Source: Mumia flava
GTDB lineage: Bacteria; Actinomycetota; Actinomycetes; Propionibacteriales; Nocardioidaceae
Direction of reading: 5' to 3'
DNA: 64,000 nt
Assembly: GCF_002797495.1 (NCBI RefSeq)
Contig: NZ_PGEZ01000001.1
Coordinates: 496,001-560,000 of the forward strand
Position 1 is the first letter of the stretch; every line of letters begins with the position of its first letter. Shown piece by piece: positions 55,589-64,000 of this stretch. The notes under the pieces are model-generated. The model did not search any database and was not told where the DNA came from. It saw only the letters and a program-made list of their open reading frames with translations. The translations under genes were made by a program, and so were the position numbers.

Positions 55589-55956
55589 CAGCCGACCCCC
55601 TCGAGGTGGGTCAGCGTCGGCGCCCCGCGGCGCGGCACCTGGACCGCGACCACGTCGATCCGGACCTCACCGGGGTGCCAGCCGGTCTCGTCGAGCAGGC
55701 GCCCGAGAAGCCGGCGCAGCCGTGCGGCCTTGTTGTCGGTGACCGCCTCGAGAGCCGACCCGTACGCCTCGCCGCGCCGGGTCTTGACCTCGCAGACCAC
55801 GAGCGTCGCCCCGTCCCGGGCGACCACGTCGACCTCTCCCTCGCGGACCCGCCAGTTGCGTAGCAGGATCTCCATCCCCTGACCCCGCAGGTACGCCACG
55901 GCGAGGTCCTCGCCGTACGTCCCCAGTGCGCGCCGCTGCTCGTACGTCGAACCCAT
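55588..55956 (-). CDS. yraN: YraN family endonuclease-like protein (UPF0102)
   Basis: 122 residues from ATG 55956 (MGSTYEQRRALGTYGEDLAVAYL), with GGAGG 8 bases upstream. Nuclease-fold motif: GEVDVVARDGATLVVCEVKTRRG, carrying the Asp and Glu-x-Lys expected for a Holliday-junction-resolvase-like active site. Function of the family is unproven. First gene of yraN-comM-dprA-xerC. Confidence 0.93.
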   Translation of the reverse strand: MGSTYEQRRALGTYGEDLAVAYLRGQGMEILLRNWRVREGEVDVVARDGATLVVCEVKTRRGEAYGSALEAVTDNKAARLRRLLGRLLDETGWHPGEVRIDVVAVQVPRRGAPTLTHLEGVG

Positions 55957-56055
55957 CCGCACCACCTCCACGCCCACCGTGGTGCGAGGAGCCGACCGGC
56001 CCCGTGCACGGCTGCCGGCTGGGGAGGACGGTGGGCTGGGGAGGCCGAACGGACG

Positions 56056-56364
56056 TCAGGCCTTGGGCGGCTCGAAGTCGCTGGTCGCCAGCTCCTCGAC
56101 GTTGACGTCCTTGAACGTCAGCACCTTGACGTTCTTCGCGAAGCGGGCGGGCCGGTAGACGTCCCAGACCCACGCGTCGGTCATCGTGACCTCGAAGTAG
56201 GCGTCGCCGGACTCGGAGCGGACCTTCACGTCGACGGAGTTGCACAGATAGAAGCGCCGGTCGGTCTCGACGACGTAGGTGAAGATGCCGACGACGTCGC
56301 GGTACTCGCGGTACAGCGCGAGCTCCATCTCCGCCTCGTAGCGCTCGAGGTCCTCCGCGCTCAT
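56056..56364 (-). CDS. DUF2469 family protein
   Basis: 102 residues, near-identical in layout to the conserved actinobacterial DUF2469: MSAEDLERYEAEMELALYRE, YVVETDRRFYLCNSVDV, DAYFEVTMTDAWVWDVYRPAR and VKVLTFKDVNVEEL. Very high conservation suggests an important role, but none is known. Located between rnhB and yraN as in other actinobacteria. Confidence 0.95.
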   Translation of the reverse strand: MSAEDLERYEAEMELALYREYRDVVGIFTYVVETDRRFYLCNSVDVKVRSESGDAYFEVTMTDAWVWDVYRPARFAKNVKVLTFKDVNVEELATSDFEPPKA

Positions 56365-56421
56365 CGCCCTCCCTCGTCGTTCTCGGCCCGGGTGTGGCGA
56401 TCGTACTCCCCGGGCGGGCCC

Positions 56422-57249
56422 TCAGCAGCGGTCGTCGACCAGGTCCTCGCCCGGCTCCGTCGACGGGTCGTACGCGGCCGTGCCGAGCCCGGGATCGAGC
56501 ACGACCCGGCTCTGGCCGGCCGCCTCCTCCGACGACACGGGCTCCCAGGCGGCATCCGGGCCCCCTCCGGTCCCGTCCTCCTCACCGCACCCCGGCAGCC
56601 GCCACGACCGACGGTGGTGCACCGTCGGCCCGGACGCCCGCAGGGCCGCGAGGTGCTCCGGGGCGGCGTAGCCCTTGTTCTCCGCCCAGCCGTACTCCGG
56701 GTGCTCGGAGGCCAGCTCGAGCATGATGGTGTCACGGGCCTGCTTCGCGAGGATGCTCGCCGCGGCCACGGCCGAGCACCGCAGGTCCGCCTTGATCATC
56801 GTCACGACCGGGGGGACCCGGTCGACCTCGGCCGGCGGCCCGAACAGCGCCGCCTGCTCGGGCACCGTCAGGTAGTCGTGGTTGCCGTCGAGCAGGACGG
56901 TGTCGGGCTCGACGCTGAGCCGCGCCAGCGCACGGTGACCGGCGAGGCGGAGCGCGGCGATGATGCCGTAGCGGTCGATCTCGTCGGGACCGGCGTGACC
57001 CACGCCCCACGAGGGGGCCCACCGCTGGATCCGCGGGACCAGCGCCTCGCGCGCCTGGGCGGTCAGCAGCTTGCTGTCGCGCACCCCTTGCGGCGCGGTC
57101 CGCGTCGTCTCGGTCACCAGCACCGCTCCGACCGTGACCGGACCGCAGAGCGCTCCCCGCCCTACCTCGTCGGTGCAGGCGAGCGCGCTGACGCCGCCGC
57201 GCAGCAGACTGCGCTCGATCCGCAGGGACGGTGCGGCAGCCGGGCTCAC
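56422..57249 (-). CDS. rnhB: Ribonuclease HII
   Basis: Removes ribonucleotides from DNA duplexes. 275 residues. Catalytic motif TDEVGRGALCGPV (Asp-Glu), GVRDSKLLTAQAR with a second Asp, and IKADLRCSAVAAASILAK with a third. The last about 65 residues (from PGCGEEDGTGGG) are an acidic, low-complexity tail beyond the usual length of about 210-230. Starts 7 bases after lepB. Confidence 0.95.
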   Translation of the reverse strand: MSPAAAPSLRIERSLLRGGVSALACTDEVGRGALCGPVTVGAVLVTETTRTAPQGVRDSKLLTAQAREALVPRIQRWAPSWGVGHAGPDEIDRYGIIAALRLAGHRALARLSVEPDTVLLDGNHDYLTVPEQAALFGPPAEVDRVPPVVTMIKADLRCSAVAAASILAKQARDTIMLELASEHPEYGWAENKGYAAPEHLAALRASGPTVHHRRSWRLPGCGEEDGTGGGPDAAWEPVSSEEAAGQSRVVLDPGLGTAAYDPSTEPGEDLVDDRC

Positions 57250-57256
57250 CGCGGCC

Positions 57257-57973
57257 TCACTCGGGCGTGCCGACGTCGGCGAACGGCTCGGAGTCGGAGC
57301 CCGCGGAGCCGGTCCGGTCCCACGGCCAGACGATCACCCACGCCTTGCCCAGCACGTCGTCGACCGGCACGAAGCCGCCCCCTGGCTCCCCCATGTGCGC
57401 ACGCGAGTCCTGGGAGTTGTTGCGGTTGTCGCCCATCAGCCAGACCCGGCCCTCGGGCACGCGGATGTCGAACGGCTGGGCTGCGGTCGCCGCGGGGTTC
57501 GCGACGTAGGGCTCGTCGATCGCGACGCCGTTGATCACCAGCTGCCCGTCGGTGTTGCAGCATCGCACGCGGTCGCCGCCGACGCCGATCACCCGCTTCA
57601 CCAGGTGCCCGCCGGTCGGGTACAGGCCGAAGACGGACAGCACCCTCTGCACGGGGCCCAGCGGCTCCTCGGCCCCCGGGCCGAGCCAGCCCCCCGGGTC
57701 GTCGAACACGACGACGTCGCCACGCTGCGGCTCGCCCGTCCAGTACGAGACCTTCTGGACCAGGATCCTGTCGTTGACCTGCAGCGTCTGCTCCATCGAG
57801 CCCGACGGGATGTAGAACGCCTGGACGAAGAACGTCTTGACGACGATCGCAAGGACCAGCGCGAGCACGGCGAGCAGGATCGTCTCCTGCCACAACGGCA
57901 GCGGTTTGCGTCCCCGACGGCCGCCGGACGACGGCTCGTGACGGGTCTCTGCCGAGGTGTCGTTGGCGTGCAC
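57257..57973 (-). CDS. lepB: Type I signal peptidase (LepB), copy 1
   Basis: Cleaves signal peptides of exported proteins. 238 residues from GTG 57973. One N-terminal transmembrane segment (about 29-49). Box B IPSGSMEQTL with catalytic Ser, box D LVKRVIGVGGDRV with catalytic Lys, box E GDNRNNSQDSR. A strongly basic N-terminus (GGRRGRKPLPLW) sits inside the cell. It is 49 bases downstream of a second lepB. Confidence 0.95.
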   Translation of the reverse strand: MHANDTSAETRHEPSSGGRRGRKPLPLWQETILLAVLALVLAIVVKTFFVQAFYIPSGSMEQTLQVNDRILVQKVSYWTGEPQRGDVVVFDDPGGWLGPGAEEPLGPVQRVLSVFGLYPTGGHLVKRVIGVGGDRVRCCNTDGQLVINGVAIDEPYVANPAATAAQPFDIRVPEGRVWLMGDNRNNSQDSRAHMGEPGGGFVPVDDVLGKAWVIVWPWDRTGSAGSDSEPFADVGTPE

Positions 57974-58022
57974 CCCGCCAGCCTAACCTGCCCACGCCTG
58001 CGCCCGGAGGCGGTCGAGCACC

Positions 58023-58790
58023 CTAGTCCAGGCTGTCGAAGACCTCGGGATCCTCCAGCACCGCGCGGTCGTCCCAGGGCCACACCACGAACGCCACCTT
58101 GCCCACCACCATGTCGACCGGGACGAAACCGTCGCCCGGCTCGGAGGCGTGGGCGCGCGAGTCCGCCGAGTTCGCGCGGTTGTCCCCCATCACCCACAGA
58201 TAGCCCTCGGGCACCGTGACGTCGAACGGGGAGCGTGCGGTCGCCTCGGGATCCAGGACGTAGTCCTCCTCGATCGGCAGCCCGTTGATCTCGATCCGGC
58301 CCTGGGTGTCGCAGCACTGGACGCGGTCGCCGCCGACCCCGATCACGCGCTTCACCAGGTGGCCGCCGGACGGATAGAGGCCAGCGGTGGCGAGGAGGCG
58401 CTGCGCGGTGTTGGGGCGGGCAGCCTCCTCGGTGCGCAGCCAGCCGCCGGGATCACGGAACACCACGACCTCGCCGCGGTGCGGGTCGCGTCCCCAGTAC
58501 GAGACCTTCTGGACGACGATCCGGTCCTGGATCCCGTCGTCGTGACCGGTCAGGGTCGGCTCCATCGACTCGGACGGGACGTAGAAGGTCTGGAGGAACA
58601 GCGCCTTCACCGCGACGGACAGGAGCACGGCCACCAGCACGAGGACTCCCGCCTCGACCCACAGCGGGGTCGGCCGCGAGCCCCACCACGGCCAGGGCCA
58701 GCGCACAGACGTACGCACCGGGCGGCCGTCACGGCCTGCCCGGTGCGTACCTGGTCGATCCTCGGCGCCGGCAGCGCCGTCGGTCTCCAT
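58023..58790 (-). CDS. lepB: Type I signal peptidase (LepB), copy 2
   Basis: 255 residues, with a long polar N-terminus before the transmembrane segment (about 45-65). Catalytic Ser in VPSESMEPTL, catalytic Lys in LVKRVIGVGGDRV, box E GDNRANSADSR. Close to the copy at 57257-57973 (same spacing of boxes), so it arose by tandem duplication. The two may differ in substrate preference, as with multiple SipX enzymes in streptomycetes. Follows rplS by 23 bases. Confidence 0.94.
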   Translation of the reverse strand: METDGAAGAEDRPGTHRAGRDGRPVRTSVRWPWPWWGSRPTPLWVEAGVLVLVAVLLSVAVKALFLQTFYVPSESMEPTLTGHDDGIQDRIVVQKVSYWGRDPHRGEVVVFRDPGGWLRTEEAARPNTAQRLLATAGLYPSGGHLVKRVIGVGGDRVQCCDTQGRIEINGLPIEEDYVLDPEATARSPFDVTVPEGYLWVMGDNRANSADSRAHASEPGDGFVPVDMVVGKVAFVVWPWDDRAVLEDPEVFDSLD

Positions 58791-58813
58791 GAGCGTTCCT
58801 CCAGACGAGGCGC

Positions 58814-59164
58814 TCAGACCTCGCGCTTCTCCTTGATCTTCGCGGCCTTGCCGCGGAGGTTGCGCAGGTAGTAGAGCTTGGCGCGCCGCACGTCACCGCG
58901 GGTCACGACCTCGATCTGCTCGACGACCGGGGTGTGCAGCGGGAACGTGCGCTCGACACCGACCCCGAAGCTCACCTTGCGGACGGTGAAGGTCCGCCCG
59001 ACGCCCGAGCCCTGCAGGCGCAGGCAGACGCCCTGGAACACCTGGACGCGGGAGCGGTTGCCCTCGACCACGCGCACGTGCACCTTCAGGGTGTCTCCGG
59101 CGCGGAACTCGGGGACGTCGTCACGCAGGGACTGGCTGGCGACGGCATCGACAACGTTGGTCAT
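58814..59164 (-). CDS. rplS: 50S ribosomal protein L19
   Basis: 116 residues from ATG 59164 ([20 protein letters not shown]), with GAGGAAG upstream; a longer frame to 59647 passes through the leader. L19 signatures: [22 protein letters not shown] (quoted in part), [32 protein letters not shown]. It is preceded by a 341-base region without genes. Confidence 0.97.
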   Translation of the reverse strand: MTNVVDAVASQSLRDDVPEFRAGDTLKVHVRVVEGNRSRVQVFQGVCLRLQGSGVGRTFTVRKVSFGVGVERTFPLHTPVVEQIEVVTRGDVRRAKLYYLRNLRGKAAKIKEKREV

Positions 59165-59505
59165 CTCGACTTCTTCCTCGTCGGTGCCACAGGTCACCCA
59201 CGGACTCGTACGTCTGGTCTCGGTGTGCGGCGCCTGGCCCGGGACACGGGCGAACGAGGACTCCATCACCCCTGTGGCAGCTGAGTCCGGCACCGACCTC
59301 CCAGTCTGCCACATGCCTGGGAACGCAACGAAATCGAGGGGTCGCGACGGGGCACGCGCGCCGGGGCCGGGATCGACTCGGAGCCACCCCCGTCGGCCCC
59401 GAGCCGACCCCGGAACCGGCCCCTCGGTCCGCACAGGGTAGGCCATGCAGGCGTGGACGCGGCAAGCGTGATGCAGGAATGCGTCGTCAGCGCGGTGCGG
59501 CGAGG
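59165..59505 (-). promoter_or_regulatory. rplS upstream region / possible structured leader
   Basis: No convincing gene. TGCCACAGG (59185-59193) is complementary to CCTGTGGCA (59271-59279), so on the minus strand a 9-bp stem would enclose about 77 bases and end just before the rplS ribosome-binding site. L19 leaders are known in other phyla, but I cannot match this to one. CAGACT at 59302-59307 on the minus strand is a weak -10 candidate. Confidence 0.35.
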
Positions 59506-60225
59506 TCAGTCGCCGGAGCCCGGTTCGTCGGCGAGCAGGTCCGGGCGGCGCTCGGCGGTGCGACGCTCCGCCTGCTCGCGGCGCCAGGCAGCGATCCTGC
59601 CGTGGTCGCCCGACAGCAGGACGTCCGGCACGTCGTGCCCACGCCACGACGCCGGCTTGGTGTAGACGGGGTACTCGAGCAGGCCGTCGCCGCCGTGGGA
59701 CTCCTCGGCGAGCGACTCCGGATTGCCCATGAAGCCCGGGAGCAGACGGATCACGGCCTCGATCACGGCGAGCGCTGCGACCTCACCGCCGTTCAGGACG
59801 AAGTCGCCGAGCGAGATCTCCTCGACGGGCATGCGCTCGGCGGCCCAGTCGACGACGCGCTGGTCGATCCCCTCGTACCGGCCGCAGGCCATCACCAGCC
59901 ACGGCTCGGCGGCGAGCCGGTGCGCGTCGGCCTGGCGGAACGGGTGCCCCGACGGGGTCGGCACGATCAGACGCGGGCGTACGGCGGGCTCGGGCGGCGA
60001 CGCGAGGATCGCGTCCAGCGCCTCGCCCCACGGCTCCGGCCGCATCACCATCCCCGCTCCACCGCCGGAGGGTGTGTCGTCGACCGTGCGGTGGCGGTCG
60101 TGGGTGTGCTCGCGCAGGTCGTGCGTGCGGAGGTCGACCAGGCCGCGCTCCTGCGCCTTGCCCGGCAGCGAGAGCCCGAGCGGTGCGAGATAGTCGGGAA
60201 AGATGGTGACGACGTCGATCCGCAT
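59506..60225 (-). CDS. trmD: tRNA (guanine37-N1)-methyltransferase
   Basis: 239 residues. SPOUT-class knot motifs: [17 protein letters not shown] near the start, [18 protein letters not shown] and [17 protein letters not shown], the SAM-binding loop. Prevents +1 frameshifting by modifying G37. Start overlaps rimM stop by one base (TGATG). Confidence 0.97.
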   Translation of the reverse strand: MRIDVVTIFPDYLAPLGLSLPGKAQERGLVDLRTHDLREHTHDRHRTVDDTPSGGGAGMVMRPEPWGEALDAILASPPEPAVRPRLIVPTPSGHPFRQADAHRLAAEPWLVMACGRYEGIDQRVVDWAAERMPVEEISLGDFVLNGGEVAALAVIEAVIRLLPGFMGNPESLAEESHGGDGLLEYPVYTKPASWRGHDVPDVLLSGDHGRIAAWRREQAERRTAERRPDLLADEPGSGD

Positions 60226-60764
60226 CAGGACTCCGGCCCGGCGCTCTGAGCGGCATCGGGGTCCAGCAGACCGGGGACCTCGGCCACCTCGGCCGTGCCG
60301 GCGTCGAGGTCGACCTCGACGAGAGCGGCCACGAACGGGACGAGCACCTCGGTCTCCTCCGACGTCGTGACGGCCAGCATGTCCTGGGCCGGGAGGTGCA
60401 GCACCTGCCGGACGGTGCCGCGCTCGCGACCGCCGGAGACGACCGTGAGCCCGACCAGCTGGTGGTCGTAGAACTCCTCGGGGTCGTCGGGGCGCTCGCT
60501 CGCGTCGACCTCGGCGACCACCCGGCCACCGCGCAGCAGCTCCGCCGCCGTGCGGTCGGTGATCCCCTCGAAGGTGACGAGCAGGCGCCCGGCGTGGGCG
60601 CGCGACGCACCGACGACGAGCTCGCGCGGTGCGCCCTCGCGCGGACGCAGAACGACCGACGAGCCCGGGGCGAAGCGCCGCTCGGGCTCGTCGGTCGTCA
60701 GGTCGATGCTGACCTCGCCGCGGATGCCGTGCGCGCGGCCGATCCGGCCGACGACGACCTCCAC
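60225..60764 (-). CDS. rimM: Ribosome maturation factor RimM
   Basis: 179 residues, GTG start 60764 ([20 protein letters not shown]). Landmarks [44 protein letters not shown] and [17 protein letters not shown]. Binds S19 during 30S assembly. Sits between khpA and trmD in the standard order. Confidence 0.95.
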   Translation of the reverse strand: MEVVVGRIGRAHGIRGEVSIDLTTDEPERRFAPGSSVVLRPREGAPRELVVGASRAHAGRLLVTFEGITDRTAAELLRGGRVVAEVDASERPDDPEEFYDHQLVGLTVVSGGRERGTVRQVLHLPAQDMLAVTTSEETEVLVPFVAALVEVDLDAGTAEVAEVPGLLDPDAAQSAGPES

Positions 60765-60765
60765 G

Positions 60766-61011
60766 TCAGCGCCGGCGGTCGACGTCGACGAAGTCGATCC
60801 GCGCGCCGCCCTTCCCGGCGACGGCCCCGGCGACGGTGCGGATCGCGGTGGCCGTGCGGCCGCCGCGACCGATCACCTTGCCGAGGTCCTCGGGGTTGAC
60901 GCGGACCTCGTACAGCAGCCCGCGCCGCAGCTGCTTGGCCCGGACGTCGACGTCGTCGGGGTGGTCGACGATGCCGCCGACGAGGTGCTCGATGACTTCG
61001 GCCACCATCAC
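60766..61011 (-). CDS. khpA: KH-domain RNA-binding protein KhpA
   Basis: 81 residues from GTG 61011 (GTG-ATG-GTG: VMVAEVIEHLVGG), with GGAGG 10 bases upstream; ATG 61008 is possible. Single KH domain with the loop GKVIGRGGRTATAIRT. Binds many RNAs, often with KhpB. One base from rimM and 5 bases past rpsP, so part of the rpsP-khpA-rimM-trmD operon. Too short to stand out on length alone but the KH motif is clear. Confidence 0.92.
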   Translation of the reverse strand: MMVAEVIEHLVGGIVDHPDDVDVRAKQLRRGLLYEVRVNPEDLGKVIGRGGRTATAIRTVAGAVAGKGGARIDFVDVDRRR

Positions 61012-61016
61012 GGCGC

Positions 61017-61481
61017 TCAGGCCTCCGCGGCCTCGGTCTCGGCCTCGTCGGCCTTGTCCGCCTTGGCCTCGGCCTTGTCGGCCTTCGCCTCGGCCTTGTC
61101 GGCCTTCTTCGACGAGGTCACGGCCTCGGCGACCGGCTCGGCGTGGACGGCCTTGAGGGCCTCGTTGAAGACCTCGGCCTTGTCGCGCTTGGCGGCCGGC
61201 GTCTTCAGCGTCGACTCGGCCTTCTCGCCACGAGCGGCCTGGAGGTCGCCGGTGAGCTTGAGCAGCGCGGTGACGGCCTCGCTCGGCTGCGCACCGACTC
61301 CGAGCCAGTACTGGGCGCGCTCGGAGTTGATGTTGACCGTCGACGGGTCGGTCTTGGGGTTGTACGTCCCGATCTCCTCGATCACGCGACCGTCGCGCTT
61401 GGTGCGCGAGTCGGCGACGACGACACGGTAGAACGGGGTGCGGATCTTGCCCATCCGCTTCAGGCGAATCTTGACTGCCAC
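61017..61481 (-). CDS. rpsP: 30S ribosomal protein S16 with extended Ala/Lys/Glu tail
   Basis: 154 residues from GTG 61481. The conserved core (about 1-85) is [22 protein letters not shown] (landmark) to [18 protein letters not shown]. About 70 further residues form a low-complexity tail with repeated [11 protein letters not shown] units and an acidic end. Many actinobacterial S16 proteins have such tails. First gene of the rpsP-khpA-rimM-trmD operon. Confidence 0.96.
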   Translation of the reverse strand: MAVKIRLKRMGKIRTPFYRVVVADSRTKRDGRVIEEIGTYNPKTDPSTVNINSERAQYWLGVGAQPSEAVTALLKLTGDLQAARGEKAESTLKTPAAKRDKAEVFNEALKAVHAEPVAEAVTSSKKADKAEAKADKAEAKADKADEAETEAAEA

Positions 61482-61612
61482 GGGTGTGGTGTCTCCTCAG
61501 AAAACGTGAGTGGGTGGTCCAGCGCACGGAGTGGGGTTTCGCGAGCACCTGACCGATGGATCCGGACGCGCGCGAATGAGAGGGTTCACGCGCGAGACGG
61601 AATCGACCATCC

Positions 61613-61642
61613 ATTCTGCCAGACGGTCCGAGGCGGCTCCAA
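61613..61642 (-). promoter_or_regulatory. Probable rpsP promoter
   Basis: On the minus strand TTGGAG (61637-61642) and CAGAAT (61613-61618) are 18 bp apart, a fair housekeeping-sigma promoter. A leader of about 125 bases would follow. The same 196-bp region also serves the divergent HIT gene. Confidence 0.5.
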
Positions 61643-61677
61643 CTCCGGCCCGTCCGACGTACGGCAGACTGAGCCGC

Positions 61678-62124
61678 ATGAGCACGCTCTTCACCAAGAT
61701 CATCGACGGCGAGATCCCCGGACGCTTCCTCTGGGCCGATGACCGGGCGGTCGCGTTCCTCACGATCGGCCCGATCCGACCGGGGCACGCACTGGTGGTC
61801 CCCCGCCAGGAGGTGGACCACTGGCTCGACGCCGACGACGACCTGCTCGCGCACCTGACGCAGGTGGCGAAGCGGATCGGCTCCGCGCAGCAGGCGGCCT
61901 TCGCCCCGCCGCGGATCGGGCTCATGGTGGCGGGGTTCGAGGTCCCGCACCTGCACGTGCACGTGTGGCCGGTCCACGACCTCGGCGACTTCAGCTTCGA
62001 GCGCGTGGAGCAGGATCCGGACCCCGCTCGTCTCGACGCCGACGCCGCGGCGATCCGCGAGGCTCTCGTGACCCAGGGGGACGGCGCGCACGTCCCTCCT
62101 GACGTGTCCAGCGCCGCGCGCTGA
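61678..62124 (+). CDS. HIT-family hydrolase
   Basis: 148 residues from ATG 61678 (MSTLFTKIIDGEIPGRFLW). Histidine triad HLHVHVWPV near residue 103, with IGPIRPGHALVVPRQEV upstream. Resembles Hint/YcfF-type nucleotide phosphoramidases. The frame opens at 61510 but only across the divergent promoter. Diverges from rpsP. Confidence 0.92.
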   Translation: MSTLFTKIIDGEIPGRFLWADDRAVAFLTIGPIRPGHALVVPRQEVDHWLDADDDLLAHLTQVAKRIGSAQQAAFAPPRIGLMVAGFEVPHLHVHVWPVHDLGDFSFERVEQDPDPARLDADAAAIREALVTQGDGAHVPPDVSSAAR

Positions 62125-62271
62125 GCCGCGCCCGACGGCTGGCGCGGACCGGCCGGCGTCGTCCTCGCGGATGACACCGGTCGTCCTCGCGAACGACGAC
62201 ACCGCCGTCGCCTCACGCCACGCTGGTGCGGCGAGCGTTCGTGCTCGCCGACACGGAGGTGGCACGGTTCC

Positions 62272-64000
62272 ATGACGCGCACGCACCGGCGCTCACGCGC
62301 GGCTACGACCTCGGCTCTCGTCCTCGCGCTGGCTGCGGCGCTGCTGCTGGGCTCGGCCGCCACAGCAGCACCTGCGCGGCCGGGCCCGGCGGACGCCGTC
62401 GCCGGTGCAGGGCCGACCACCGGCGGCGCCGAGGCCTGGTCGGCCGCACGCACCCGCGGGTCCCTGAGCATCCGGGCGAGCGACCGTACGCCGACCGTCG
62501 GCGTCGCGTTCACGCTCCGCTCGACCGTGACACCACGGGTCCGCGGACGGCGTGTGCTGGTCGACCGGCGGGTCGGAGAGCGCTGGGTCCGCGTCGGCCG
62601 CGCCCGCACGAACAGCCGTGGACTCGCGACGCTGCGCACGACACTGCGCTCGGTGGGGGCGACCCGGCTGCGGGCGACCGCTGTCGCGTACCGCGGCCAG
62701 CCCCGTCGCCGCGCCACCACGTCGGTCACCGTCGTGAGGGCCCGCAGCACGGTGGCGGCCACCGTCCCCGCCGGCCCGTGGACGGTCGGGCGCAGGATCA
62801 CCGTGGCCGCCACGGTCTCTCCGCGTACCGCGGGCCGCCGGGTCTGGCTCGAGCGCCGCTCCGGGACCCGGTGGTCGCGGGTCTCGCCCGTCGTCACCAC
62901 CGGGTCCACCGGGAAGGCGAGCATCGGGTGGACCCCGCCCGGCGCAGGCACCCACGCGTACCGGATCGGCCTGGCGGCCACGTCGACGCGCGCGGGTGGC
63001 ACCAGTGCAGCCCTCACCCGCCAGACCAAGGCGACCGGCGCTCCGCTGACCGTCGAGGCCCCACCGAGGGTGGTCACCGGGTCCGTCTTCGAGGTCGTGT
63101 TCGCGGTGGGCCGGGAAGGCTCCCCGACCTCCGGCACGCTCACCGTGCAGGTGCCGACCTCGGGCAGCGAGGTGACGCCTCCGCACGACCTGGACACCGA
63201 TCCGGACTCCGGGATCGCGAGCGCGCCGGTCCCGACGGTGGAGGCTGGGTCGACCCGCGCCTACCGGCTGCGGTGGCGCGCACCCTCCACGCCGACGACC
63301 CTGACCCTCGACGCCACGATCGCCGGCGTCACGGTGCCCGCTGCCGTGCAGGTGGTCGCCGAGCCCGCCGGCGGCGGACGGTTCGGCGACGGGCTGCACA
63401 TGGCCCGCGAGCTCCGCGGCGCTCCCACGGAGCCCGAGGCCGTGAGCCCGTACGGATGCACCATCCCCGGCAGCACCGCGAGCATCCCGTCCTTCGCCCA
63501 GGCGATCGACACCGCCCAGGCCTGGGTCGACGACGCGATCGTCTCCGAGCACGCCGAGGCCTGGGCCGACGAGCCCGCGCTCACCGAGCCCGAGCTGATC
63601 GACGAGGTCGTGCTGGCCGCGCTCGCCGACAAGCGCCCGGGTGCTGCGCTGGCGGCGTCGCTGCGCGGGCACGCGCTCGATCCGAGCGACCCGATCGCGC
63701 TGTCGAACGCCGCCGTGGCCGCGAACATGCTCAACCGCCCGGAGTGGGCGATCGCGTTCCTGCGGCACGCCGGGACGCTCGGTCCCGCACCGTCGGTCGG
63801 CGTCGACTCCGAGGCGGTCCGCCTGGTCAACCTCGGCCACGCCTACGGGCTGATGCAACGCTGGAACGACGCCGAAGCGACCGTGCGACAGGCGCTGCTC
63901 GTCGCCCCCGACAGCCCGCACGTCCACCAGCAGCTCGCCCGGATCCACCAGTGCCAGCGGGATCGCGAGGCGTCGCTGCCGCACGCCAAGCGCGCCCTGC
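62272..64000 (+). CDS. Exported protein with beta-rich N-terminal and TPR-like C-terminal half, cut by window end
   Basis: 576 residues visible from ATG 62272, with no stop before the edge. Signal peptide in ATTSALVLALAAALLLGSA (about 12-32). Residues about 60-260 hold at least two repeated beta-sandwich-like units (VGVAFTLRSTVTPRVRGRRV and VGRRITVAATVSPRTAGRRV), a pattern of bacterial Ig-like or carbohydrate-binding repeats. The last about 150 residues form TPR-like helices (LVNLGHAYGLMQRWNDAEAT; RQALLVAPDSPHVHQQLARI). Signal-bearing surface or envelope protein of unknown role. GGAGG precedes the start, 13 bases away. Confidence 0.75.
   Translation, partial: MTRTHRRSRAATTSALVLALAAALLLGSAATAAPARPGPADAVAGAGPTTGGAEAWSAARTRGSLSIRASDRTPTVGVAFTLRSTVTPRVRGRRVLVDRRVGERWVRVGRARTNSRGLATLRTTLRSVGATRLRATAVAYRGQPRRRATTSVTVVRARSTVAATVPAGPWTVGRRITVAATVSPRTAGRRVWLERRSGTRWSRVSPVVTTGSTGKASIGWTPPGAGTHAYRIGLAATSTRAGGTSAALTRQTKATGAPLTVEAPPRVVTGSVFEVVFAVGREGSPTSGTLTVQVPTSGSEVTPPHDLDTDPDSGIASAPVPTVEAGSTRAYRLRWRAPSTPTTLTLDATIAGVTVPAAVQVVAEPAGGGRFGDGLHMARELRGAPTEPEAVSPYGCTIPGSTASIPSFAQAIDTAQAWVDDAIVSEHAEAWADEPALTEPELIDEVVLAALADKRPGAALAASLRGHALDPSDPIALSNAAVAANMLNRPEWAIAFLRHAGTLGPAPSVGVDSEAVRLVNLGHAYGLMQRWNDAEATVRQALLVAPDSPHVHQQLARIHQCQRDREASLPHAKRAL

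Noticed and set aside
59453-59665. Small plus-strand frame between rplS and trmD
   Set aside because: It overlaps trmD in antisense and has no good ribosome-binding site or conserved motif.

Overview
The window is about 70% G+C, uses GTG (and one TTG) starts freely, and carries actinobacterial housekeeping gene orders: pnp-rpsO-ribF, truB-rbfA-infB-ylxR-nusA-rimP, rpsB-tsf-pyrH-frr-cdsA-rlmN, and rpsP-khpA-rimM-trmD-rplS-lepB-rnhB-DUF2469-yraN-comM-dprA-xerC. This is a high-GC actinomycete chromosome. The overall gene content resembles Nocardioidaceae (Propionibacteriales), but that family assignment is inference. I saw no rRNA, tRNA, CRISPR array, prophage or insertion sequence.

Layout. 1-3.8 kb: pnp (cut by the window edge), rpsO, a small acidic protein gene, ribF. 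3.8-8.5 kb: an accessory signalling island that separates ribF from truB. It holds a small Asp-rich exported protein, a sensor kinase, an OmpR-type regulator, a soluble Ser/Thr kinase and two paralogous exported low-complexity proteins. The three promoter regions of the island share one composite operator. 8.5-9.8 kb: cardiolipin-synthase-like PLD protein. 9.8-16.2 kb: translation-factor block (truB, rbfA, infB, ylxR, nusA, rimP). 16.3-24 kb: DUF4439 pair, double GNAT, proS, three tandem paralogous exported proteins with a DoxX-like protein, a GNAT protein and a DinB-like protein. 24-28 kb: ispG, a site-2 protease and dxr, giving two MEP-pathway enzymes around an intramembrane protease. 28-31.6 kb: ABC exporter with a divergent NarL-type two-component system. 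31.6-39.7 kb: polyamine island (aminobutyraldehyde dehydrogenase, class III aminotransferase, PotDABC-like importer, Lrp regulator) bounded by strong inverted repeats.

39.7-48 kb: a short AMP-binding-like protein, crotonase, HAD hydrolase, rlmN, a zinc metallopeptidase, cdsA, frr, pyrH, and a DASS anion transporter that separates pyrH from tsf. 48-62 kb: tsf, rpsB, a CAP-domain protein, an M23 peptidase, xerC, dprA, comM, yraN, DUF2469, rnhB, two adjacent lepB genes, rplS, trmD, rimM, khpA, rpsP and a HIT protein. 62.3 kb to the edge: an exported protein with a beta-rich N-terminal half and TPR-like C-terminal half, cut by the window end.

How the genes work together. Most of the window is translation, RNA maturation and envelope housekeeping in tight operons with 1-4 base overlaps. 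The least explained part is the 3.8-8.5 kb island: a two-component system whose own promoter and two separate promoters for highly charged exported proteins carry the same palindrome plus 11-bp-phased half sites. This suggests one regulon and is the best candidate for an undescribed system here. A second coherent unit is the polyamine uptake and catabolism island, where a GCAACTGRATC motif is shared by the two divergent promoter regions and may be the Lrp operator.
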